From NCBI RefSeq assembly GCF_003992615.1, contig NZ_RZMY01000013.1:598238-662237 (forward strand): a stretch of DNA of 64,000 nt, given 5' to 3'. Source of the stretch: Flagellimonas beolgyonensis. GTDB lineage: Bacteria > Bacteroidota > Bacteroidia > Flavobacteriales > Flavobacteriaceae. Shown here piece after piece: positions 43,497 to 50,316 of this stretch. Every line of letters starts with the position of its first letter. Position 1 is the stretch's first letter. Below the pieces are notes generated by a model. That model had not been told where the DNA came from, did not search any database, and worked only from the letters and a program-made list of their open reading frames with translations. Position numbers and translations under genes: made by a program.

Positions 43497-44714
43497 ATGT
43501 TGGTGCAAATTGCTTGGCGGAACATTTGGCGCAACAAAACACGCAGTTTTGTGGTGATCGGCTCCATTGTGATCGGTCTGTGGGCCAGCATCTTTATTTT
43601 GGCATTTGCCTGGGGACTCTACAAAAACAACATTGATGAGTCAGTTAACAGGCAACTCTCCCATATTCAAATTCACCATCCTGAATTTACCCACCAACAA
43701 GAATCAAAATTTGTGATTGAACATTCCGATTCCATCCTTTCCCTATTGCAGAAAGATGATCGGGTTCAAGCTGCAAGTGCCCGGACCATTACCAAAGGGA
43801 TGATCACCTCGCCTACCACTGCAACCGGTGTTACGGTATATGGCATCTCTCCAGCAGCTGAAGAAAAACAGATTGGATTGAATGAAAACCTGATAGAAGG
43901 GGACTACTTTGAATCGGGCAAGTCAAACGAAATCTTTATTGGAGAAAAACTGGCCAAAAAACTAAAGATAAAATTGCGGAGCAAGGTGGTGGTCACCTTC
44001 ACGGATATTGAATCCAACATGGTTTCCGCAGCCTTCCGCGTTGGTGGCATTTATAGGTCACGAAACCTTTCCTTGGACGAAGTGAATGTTTACGTTCAAA
44101 AACAATCGCTGGACAATCTTTTGGGGCTAAAGCCTTCCGAAAGCAATGAACTGGCCATCTTACTAAAAAATGAGAGCGCGTTGGATTCCTTCAATTCCGA
44201 TGTACAACTGATGGTCCCTCACAAAAAGGTGGAAGATTGGATGGATCTTTCACCAGAGTTGGAATTGGTCATAGAATCGTTCCATCTCTACACCTACATC
44301 ATCACGGGCATTATTCTGTTGGCCCTCACCTTTGGTATTGTGAACACCATGCTGATGTCCGTACTGGAGCGGATTCGCGAACTGGGCATGCTCATGGCCA
44401 TTGGCCTCAACAAGAAAAAGATATTTACCATGATCATGTTGGAAACCCTTTTCTTGACCTTAATTGGATGCCCGGTGGGTCTTTTGGTGGGTTGGTTGAG
44501 TGTACTGGTATTGGGCTCAATTGGCATCAACATTGCCATATTCTCCGAGGGTTTGGCCAGTTATGGTTTCAGCTCGATCATCTATCCGGCACTGGATAGC
44601 CAGAACTATTGGACCGTGGCCATCATGTGTCTGATCACCGCACTTTTATCTGCGATTTATCCTGCGTTCAGGGCACTTCAATTAAATCCTGCCGAATCCA
44701 TCCGTAAAATATGA
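43497..44714 (+). CDS. FtsX/LolE-like ABC transporter permease 2
   Basis: A 405-residue permease starting at ATG 43497 (MLVQIAWRNIWRNKTRS); the TTG at 43491 inside the previous stop is not needed. Same layout as permease 1: N-terminal helix, periplasmic domain, FtsX helices around 265-400 (SVLERIRELGMLMAIGLNKKKI is the family coupling helix) and the C-terminal LNPAESIRKI. It is clearly paralogous to permease 1, and the two presumably form the membrane heterodimer served by the ATPase just downstream. Confidence 0.92.
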   Translation: MLVQIAWRNIWRNKTRSFVVIGSIVIGLWASIFILAFAWGLYKNNIDESVNRQLSHIQIHHPEFTHQQESKFVIEHSDSILSLLQKDDRVQAASARTITKGMITSPTTATGVTVYGISPAAEEKQIGLNENLIEGDYFESGKSNEIFIGEKLAKKLKIKLRSKVVVTFTDIESNMVSAAFRVGGIYRSRNLSLDEVNVYVQKQSLDNLLGLKPSESNELAILLKNESALDSFNSDVQLMVPHKKVEDWMDLSPELELVIESFHLYTYIITGIILLALTFGIVNTMLMSVLERIRELGMLMAIGLNKKKIFTMIMLETLFLTLIGCPVGLLVGWLSVLVLGSIGINIAIFSEGLASYGFSSIIYPALDSQNYWTVAIMCLITALLSAIYPAFRALQLNPAESIRKI

Positions 44715-44718
44715 AGCC

Positions 44719-45417
44719 ATGAAAAAAACAATTATAGACGCACATAACGTAAGCAAGACCTACAACGAGAAAATGATTCCAGTTAAGGCATTGCAGGATG
44801 TGCACCTCCATATCGAAGAAGGTGAATTTGTCGCTTTGGTCGGGCCTTCGGGTTCGGGCAAATCCACCCTGTTGAACATGATCGGTGGACTTGACGAACC
44901 ATCTTCAGGAACCGTTTTTGTGGATGGTGTTGAAATCACCAAACTGCCTGAAAACAAATTGATCGATTTCCGGTTGGAAAACATCGGATTTGTTTTTCAA
45001 TCCTTCAACCTGATTCCTGTGCTCACTTCCAAGGAAAACATTGGGTTTGTGCTCCAATTGCAAAAAGTTCCGAAAAAAGACCGGGAAAAAAGGGTATTGG
45101 AATTACTTCAGGAAGTGGGTTTGGCAGAAAAAATAAACAGTAGGCCCGGTGAGCTTTCCGGTGGACAACAACAGCGTGTTGCAGTGGCCAGGGCATTGGC
45201 CTCAAAACCCAAGATCATTTTGGCCGATGAGCCAACGGCCAATCTGGATTCCAAATCGGCGGCCAATTTATTGGACATTATGGCCAAATTGAACAAAGAG
45301 GAAAAAATAACCTTCTTGTTTTCGACACATGACCAACGTGTGATTGAAAAAGCCAGGCGTGTAATCACCTTGGTCGATGGCAAGGTTGATTCAGATATTG
45401 TACAAACACCAACTTAA
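44719..45417 (+). CDS. LolD/MacB-type ABC transporter ATPase
   Basis: A 232-residue ATPase with Walker A G42-P-S-G-S-G-K-S-T50, Q-loop FVFQSFNLIPVLT, signature LSGGQQQRVAVARA, Walker B IILADEPT and switch His in FSTHD. It is the short LolD-like type that powers mechanotransmission by FtsX permeases rather than transport through a channel. Start is 5 bp after the permease stop. It drives the operon's two permeases. Confidence 0.95.
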   Translation: MKKTIIDAHNVSKTYNEKMIPVKALQDVHLHIEEGEFVALVGPSGSGKSTLLNMIGGLDEPSSGTVFVDGVEITKLPENKLIDFRLENIGFVFQSFNLIPVLTSKENIGFVLQLQKVPKKDREKRVLELLQEVGLAEKINSRPGELSGGQQQRVAVARALASKPKIILADEPTANLDSKSAANLLDIMAKLNKEEKITFLFSTHDQRVIEKARRVITLVDGKVDSDIVQTPT

Positions 45418-45422
45418 GCACA

Positions 45423-46577
45423 ATGGCTCGTGCAGCACACATATGGCTCATTTTTATTCTCCTTTTCCCCCTTTGTATTTTTAGCCAGGAAAAGAAACAG
45501 CCACTGGTATTGAACGGATATGTCAAAAACCTTCATCAGTTCCAGTTTGTGGATAACCTGGAACAGCTGCAATGGACCACATTTCTGCACAACAGATTGA
45601 ATTTTGCCTATGCCCCTTCCGAAAGCATCAGCTTCCGATTGGAATTCCGTAACCGAATTTTTTATGGGGATGCCGTTGCCAACTTCCCAGGATTTTCTGA
45701 CTTGATGACCCAAGATAATGGATGGGTAGATCTAACCTGGAGTGTTGCTGAAAATGGGCATATGCTCTTGGTGTCTGCCATCGACAGGGCATCGGTGAGA
45801 TTCACCAAAGGCAATTGGGACATTACCGTTGGCCGACAACGGGTAAACTGGGGTCGTAACCTAATTTGGAACCCCAATGATATTTTCAATACCTATAATT
45901 TTCTCGATTTTGATTATGAAGAACGCCCGGGAAGCGATGCGGTTCGGGTTCAGTACTACACCGGTGATTTCAGCCGGTTGGAATTGGCCGCCAAAAAAGG
46001 CAGGATAACAGACGATCATATCGTTGCCCTATTGTATGGCTTTAATACATGGTCGTACGATTTTCAGCTGATTACCGGCATCTATCAAAACGATTGGGTG
46101 ATGGGGTTGGGTTGGGCAGGCAATCTCAAAAATATGGGGTTCAAGGGGGAGCTCTCCTATTTTGTGCCCCGAAAAGACTATCTGGGCAATGAGCATGTGT
46201 TAAGCGCCTCCGTTTCGGTGGATTATGGTTTTAAAAATGGGTTGTACCTCTATGGAACGGCCTTATACAATGGAAGTACTTTGGATCAGAACGGCAGCAT
46301 AGAGAATTTAGCCATCACAGCCATCACGGCCAAAAACTTAATGCCTTTCGAATTTTCAAGTTATGTACAACTGGCCAAAGAATTCTCCCCTATTTTTTCG
46401 GGGTCATTGGGAACCGTTTACGCTCCCACCAACCATTCGGTGATCGCCATCCCCACATTAACCTATTCCCTTGCGACCAATTGGGAAATGGATCTTATTT
46501 CACAATCCTTTTTTGAGTTCAAGAAATACCGCTCTTTGGGCCATGGCATTTTTTTTAGGTTACGCTGGAGCTTCTAA
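45423..46577 (+). CDS. Outer-membrane barrel of the ABC operon
   Basis: A 384-residue protein with signal peptide (ending IFSQ) and a barrel-like mature part (LRWSF C-terminus, strand pairs such as FRLEFRNRIFYGD, WDITVGRQRVNWGRNLIWNPNDIF). The GRQRVNWG segment resembles DUF1302-like porins that in proteobacteria accompany LolA-like and RND proteins. It lies 5 bp after the ATPase, so the five genes likely build a pathway from inner membrane through periplasm to the outer membrane. Cargo unknown; lipid or hydrophobic compound is the inference. Confidence 0.75.
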   Translation: MARAAHIWLIFILLFPLCIFSQEKKQPLVLNGYVKNLHQFQFVDNLEQLQWTTFLHNRLNFAYAPSESISFRLEFRNRIFYGDAVANFPGFSDLMTQDNGWVDLTWSVAENGHMLLVSAIDRASVRFTKGNWDITVGRQRVNWGRNLIWNPNDIFNTYNFLDFDYEERPGSDAVRVQYYTGDFSRLELAAKKGRITDDHIVALLYGFNTWSYDFQLITGIYQNDWVMGLGWAGNLKNMGFKGELSYFVPRKDYLGNEHVLSASVSVDYGFKNGLYLYGTALYNGSTLDQNGSIENLAITAITAKNLMPFEFSSYVQLAKEFSPIFSGSLGTVYAPTNHSVIAIPTLTYSLATNWEMDLISQSFFEFKKYRSLGHGIFFRLRWSF

Positions 46578-46662
46578 AACACACACTACAATGTTTCCAT
46601 TGACCTTTTAATATCTTCACCTGAGTAAGGTTATTTGTGGTCCAAAGGTATTAAGTGAAATT

Positions 46663-46690
46663 AAAAACGGGGGCAAGTGCCCCCGTTTCC
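46663..46690. terminator. Bidirectional hairpin terminator
   Basis: AAACGGGGGC/GCCCCCGTTT stem with AAGT loop; the T-run is better on the minus strand. It ends the ABC operon from one side and minus-strand transcripts from the other. Confidence 0.85.
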
Positions 46691-46749
46691 TCATTTGCAT
46701 ATATGAGGTATCGCTACCTAATATTACAAGCCCAATCTGTAATTCTTTA

Positions 46750-46893
46750 TCACCTTTGTTGCCATCGTTGACCCGTATGCTGCACCTTGATGGGGCAAGA
46801 TTGCATCTGTTGGTTCGGCAAGGCAGAAATACCGGCCATTAGCATAGATAAGTAGGTCAGTAAACTATGTTTTGATCTGAGGTCGGTTTTCAT
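46750..46893 (-). CDS. Possible 47-aa peptide downstream of the receiver gene
   Basis: A short frame beginning MKTDLRSKHSLLTYLS and ending QRWQQR, 56 bp after the stop of the receiver gene. Its start is preceded by AACCAACCAAC, which also occurs just ahead of the receiver gene's start, suggesting a shared translation leader or duplication. No family is recognised, composition is not decisive, and the frame may be chance. The rest of this 372-bp gap holds only the hairpin at 46663. Confidence 0.3.
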   Translation of the reverse strand: MKTDLRSKHSLLTYLSMLMAGISALPNQQMQSCPIKVQHTGQRWQQR

Positions 46894-46949
46894 AATTTGT
46901 TGGTTGGTTATTTACTTTAGTTTGTTTGGTTTGGTATACGGTTGACTTC

Positions 46950-47378
46950 TTAACTGGCTTTGGATAGACTTTTCATCCATACATGTTGTCCCATGTCAGG
47001 TCTGGATACTTTTTCCACGGTCATATTTTTGATGGCCTTATCCACTGATTTTTCAAAACGTGGCTTGTTCATGGGCTTTACCAAAAAATCCTTCACCTGA
47101 TCGTATTGAAAAGCATGCAAAGCAAACTGTGAACGGGTAGAGTTCAATATAACTTGGCAATCGCACTCCAACAACTCAAGCACCTCAAAGCCACCCAAGC
47201 CTGGCATTTCAATATCCAAGAATAACACATCCGGTTGAAATTTGTTTACGGCTTCCAATCCTTTTTTGGGATCATCAAAGGTTCCCATCAAACGAAGATT
47301 GGGGTGGTTCTCGATCAATCTACCGGTGGCTACCCTTTGTAGGGTTGAGTCGTCGATTACTATTGTGGTTAAAGTCAT
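46950..47378 (-). CDS. Stand-alone response regulator receiver protein
   Basis: A 142-residue receiver domain without output domain. Phosphorylation residues D9, D10, D55 (LFLDIEMPG), S80/T81 (ILNSTRS) and K101 (FLVKPMNK) are in place. The sequence resembles the receiver half of LytTR-type regulators, and the 20 residues after it (DMGQHVWMKSLSKAS) look like the first strand of a LytTR domain that breaks off at the stop; no continuation exists in other frames. It may be an evolved single-domain regulator acting by protein contact. No histidine kinase is nearby. Confidence 0.87.
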   Translation of the reverse strand: MTLTTIVIDDSTLQRVATGRLIENHPNLRLMGTFDDPKKGLEAVNKFQPDVLFLDIEMPGLGGFEVLELLECDCQVILNSTRSQFALHAFQYDQVKDFLVKPMNKPRFEKSVDKAIKNMTVEKVSRPDMGQHVWMKSLSKAS

Positions 47379-47530
47379 TTTTCTGAGTTGAGTTGGTTGG
47401 TTGGTTTTGAATTCTATTACTAAAACAAGCTATGGGGTGATTTTCCTGATACCTTTGGATAAACGGTCATTTTTTTCGATGAACTGCAACTTGATGTCCA
47501 AATCCGTTGAAAAGTATGCTCCTATCTGCA

Positions 47531-48610
47531 TTAACAACCGTTTTTAAAACGTAGGGTATCCGTGCCAATACGCACAACCACCAATCCTTGACTGTTGGAT
47601 TGGGCCGATTCATTCACGTCCCAAACACCATTAAAATCATCGAGGCCTACCACATTGATTTCCAGTTTCATATCCACACCAGAACCAGTAACGCTCCATG
47701 TTCCCACAAATATATCGTTAGTATTGAGCACAGTGACGGATAGGGTGCCGTCTACTTGGAAATTGAAAACAAATTCGGTGTACAGACTCGTTAAATTTTG
47801 ATTGTCCCGTGATAAGGCGTCCACGGTCCAAACCGTGCAACTGGTCAAGTTATCTTCAAATTCAGTTGGATTGCAGTCGGTACAATCATCATCGTTGAAA
47901 TCGTTGTTGTCGTCCTCGTCACAATCATCCTTATAGGTATCAATTAGGTTTTCCAGATCCACCAAATCATAAGCTTGGATAAGGGTGCCGTCCGAAAGAG
48001 TCAAGCCAATGGGAAATTGAATATTGGCCACATCGGTTTCTTGCAAGGAGGCTATAAATTCATATAAGGACTTATCATCGGTAAATGATAAGGTATTCAA
48101 CGTTTCCTTCGCCGTATTGAATAGGCTTATTGCCATTGGATATTTGATATCGATACATTCAATATCATCATCATTTTGATCTTCTCCGGAACAAGTGCTG
48201 GCATAGGTGTCGAATTCTGCCTGATCGGCAACCAACACCTCACTATGGTCCGAAAAAATAAGGGTTACCGGAAATTGGATAACCATGGTATCGGTATCCA
48301 CCGCACTCTCATCAAAAATGGCCTCTATGGCTTCATACCCATCCGAATTGGTAACCGTTACTTCAGTACCATTGGCCACAACCACGACAGGCAGTTTCAA
48401 CGAAAAACAACTGGCATTGTCAATAATATTGTCCATAGATCCATCGTGCATGGTAGTGCGCAACAACAAATTGGCAACAGTCGTGTTGGCTTCCAAAGCT
48501 TGGTCTGGTGGAGCTCCCTGAAAATCGAACTCCTCCTTCCTGCACGATGTATTGACCAAAAAGGCCGCCAGCAATAGAATGAGGGTCAAAGATTTAGCGG
48601 TTATTTTCAT
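47531..48610 (-). CDS. Acidic surface lipoprotein of the ECF/FecR locus
   Basis: A 359-residue lipoprotein, start ATG at 48610 (MKITAKSLTLIL), lipobox VNTSC with Cys near 23. Two similar beta-rich units (LKLPVVVVANGTEVTVTNSDGYEAIEAIF and IQFPIGLTLSDGTLIQAYDLVDLENLI) are joined and followed by an Asp/Cys-rich linker (DCDEDDNNDFNDDDCTDCN), possibly metal binding, and a C-terminal lipocalin-like beta segment (DGTLSVTVLNTNDIFVGTWSV). It is divergent from an ECF sigma gene and carries the same promoter-like block as the small membrane protein at 52968, so it is a likely target of that sigma factor. Confidence 0.78.
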   Translation of the reverse strand: MKITAKSLTLILLLAAFLVNTSCRKEEFDFQGAPPDQALEANTTVANLLLRTTMHDGSMDNIIDNASCFSLKLPVVVVANGTEVTVTNSDGYEAIEAIFDESAVDTDTMVIQFPVTLIFSDHSEVLVADQAEFDTYASTCSGEDQNDDDIECIDIKYPMAISLFNTAKETLNTLSFTDDKSLYEFIASLQETDVANIQFPIGLTLSDGTLIQAYDLVDLENLIDTYKDDCDEDDNNDFNDDDCTDCNPTEFEDNLTSCTVWTVDALSRDNQNLTSLYTEFVFNFQVDGTLSVTVLNTNDIFVGTWSVTGSGVDMKLEINVVGLDDFNGVWDVNESAQSNSQGLVVVRIGTDTLRFKNGC

Positions 48611-48645
48611 AATGTTTGGCTTAAACACGGATACTCCATTTAGTT

Positions 48646-48674
48646 ATTAAACAACCAAACGATCAAAACTCCTG
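48646..48674 (-). promoter_or_regulatory. ECF-type promoter block upstream of the acidic lipoprotein
   Basis: Minus strand: CAGGAGTTT, 8 bp, TGGTTGTTTAAT, 36 bp ahead of the start codon and preceded by a T-run. The block aligns without gaps to the one at 53142-53170 (20 of 29 positions). GGA in a T-rich upstream element is typical of ECF -35 boxes. Confidence 0.55.
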
Positions 48675-48724
48675 AAAATTTTTAAAAAGATTTTTATCTT
48701 TAGTCGAATCAAAAACCAACCTTA

Positions 48725-49249
48725 TTGGAAAAGTCCCTCCAAAAAGATGTTTGTGATGAATCCTTATTCGCAAGTATCTATGAAAAGTATGCCCAAAATT
48801 TACATGATTTCCTCTATTACAAATACGGTGATCGATTAAATCCCGGAGACAAGGCACAGGATGCCTTTGCAAAACTTTGGGAAAATTGCAAAAAAGTTAC
48901 CGCGGACAAAGCAAAATCCTACCTGTTCACCATCGGCAACAATTTAATGCTCAATGAGGTCAAGCACCAAAAAGTGGTCTTGAAATACCAGAACGAAACC
49001 CCCAATGCCTGCGATATTGAAAATCCCGAGTTTTTGCTCGAAAAGGATGAGTACCTTAAAAAGTACCAAAATGCGCTCGCCAATCTTTCCGAAGAACAGC
49101 GTGTTGCGTTCATGTTGAACAAGGTGGAAGGGAAAAAACATGAAGAAATTGCACAAATTTTAGGAGTTACCCGAAAGGTCGTGGAGTATCGTATTTACTC
49201 GGCTTTTGACCAATTGAAAAAAGAATTGGAAAATTTTAGGGTAAAATAG
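48725..49249 (+). CDS. ECF-family RNA polymerase sigma factor
   Basis: A 174-residue sigma factor with region 2 (about 15-80: NLHDFLYYKYGDRLNPGDKAQDAFAKLWEN) and region 4 (about 115-165: LSEEQRVAFMLNKVEGKKHEEIAQILGVTRKVVEYRI). The first in-frame candidate is TTG at 48725; an in-frame TAG lies eight codons upstream and there is no ATG nearby, so translation probably begins at the weak TTG. It is followed 47 bp later by a FecR-type anti-sigma factor and then a TonB receptor with STN domain, the standard cell-surface signalling trio. Confidence 0.92.
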   Translation: MEKSLQKDVCDESLFASIYEKYAQNLHDFLYYKYGDRLNPGDKAQDAFAKLWENCKKVTADKAKSYLFTIGNNLMLNEVKHQKVVLKYQNETPNACDIENPEFLLEKDEYLKKYQNALANLSEEQRVAFMLNKVEGKKHEEIAQILGVTRKVVEYRIYSAFDQLKKELENFRVK

Positions 49250-49296
49250 TCAGGAGAAAAGGAAAGTTGATTGTTATATAGGAAAGAACCGAAAAC

Positions 49297-50202
49297 ATGG
49301 ACCAAGAGAAATTGATGGAAAAGTGGCTGAACAACGATCTTTCCGAGGCGGAAAGAAAAGCCTTCGATGCTTTGGAAGATGCTTCATTTTTCAAAGACAT
49401 CATTGCGGATGCGTCCCATTTTAAGGCATCCCATTTCTCTGCTATGGCGGACTTTGACACCTTCAAGAAGCGTTCCATGCAACCTGAACAAAAGGTCAGG
49501 AAAATTGATTGGTTCAAGCCCATGATGCGGGTGGCCAGTATTGTTGTGGCCGTTTTGGGTCTATACTACATATTTACTTCAATTTCGTTGACCGAGGTAC
49601 AGACACAGGTTGCTGAAAAAACCAGCATCAGCCTGCCAGACGCGTCCCAAGTAACCATCAATGCCCAATCGGAAGTTGCCTATAATGAAAAGGAATGGGC
49701 AACCAAAAGAGAAATCACCTTGAAAGGTGAGGCCTTTTTTGATGTGGCCAAAGGGGCCAGGTTTGATGTGGTGACCGAGTCCGGTACGGTAAGCGTATTG
49801 GGTACGGAGTTCAATGTGAAACAGCGTGGTTCATTTTTTGAAGTGGCCTGCTTTGAAGGCACCGTGCAAGTTGCCACCAATGAGGGTACCGTTATTCTAC
49901 ATGTGGGCGACAATATGACCTTAATGAACGGATTACTTACCACGGGAACCAACACCTTTGATGAGCCCCAATGGACCCAAAACAAAAGTTATTTCCAACG
50001 TACCCCGGTTTCGGAGGTTTTTGCTGAACTGGAACGGCAATATGGGGTAACTGTTGGTCAAGAGAATGTAAATACCGATCAACTATTTACAGGCGGATTC
50101 GATCATAACAACCTATCCCAGGCCATAAAGGCCATTGGTGAACCGTTGAATCTGGCCTATCAAATAAATGGCAAAGAAGTGCTATTTAGCACAAGAAATT
50201 AG
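49297..50202 (+). CDS. FecR-family anti-sigma factor
   Basis: A 301-residue FecR protein. A cytoplasmic region (about 1-75, with SEAERKAFDALEDASFFKDI) precedes one membrane helix (about 78-98, VASIVVAVLGLYYIF) and a periplasmic part with the FecR domain (about 105-215: LPDASQVTINAQSEVAYN, ITLKGEAFFDVAKG, VLGTEFNVKQRG) plus the DUF4974 C-terminal domain (PVSEVFAELERQYGVTV, GGFDHNNLSQAIKAIGEPLNL). It transmits the receptor's signal to the sigma factor. Gap to the sigma gene 47 bp, to the receptor 114 bp. Confidence 0.93.
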   Translation: MDQEKLMEKWLNNDLSEAERKAFDALEDASFFKDIIADASHFKASHFSAMADFDTFKKRSMQPEQKVRKIDWFKPMMRVASIVVAVLGLYYIFTSISLTEVQTQVAEKTSISLPDASQVTINAQSEVAYNEKEWATKREITLKGEAFFDVAKGARFDVVTESGTVSVLGTEFNVKQRGSFFEVACFEGTVQVATNEGTVILHVGDNMTLMNGLLTTGTNTFDEPQWTQNKSYFQRTPVSEVFAELERQYGVTVGQENVNTDQLFTGGFDHNNLSQAIKAIGEPLNLAYQINGKEVLFSTRN

Positions 50203-50290
50203 TTCTCCCAACTTTAAGAAACACCAGTTCCCCCTGTTTCCCATCACCATGTAGGCACTACACACCATTCCTAACGAGGTTCATACTAAA

Positions 50291-50309
50291 GCGCACTACC
50301 GTGCGTTTT
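50291..50309 (+). other. Small hairpin just before the TonB receptor start
   Basis: CGCAC-TACC-GTGCG followed by TTTT, ending 7 bp before the receptor start codon at 50317. It looks like a weak terminator or an RNA processing site that could set the ratio of receptor to FecR. Confidence 0.4.
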
Positions 50310-50316
50310 AGTTGTT

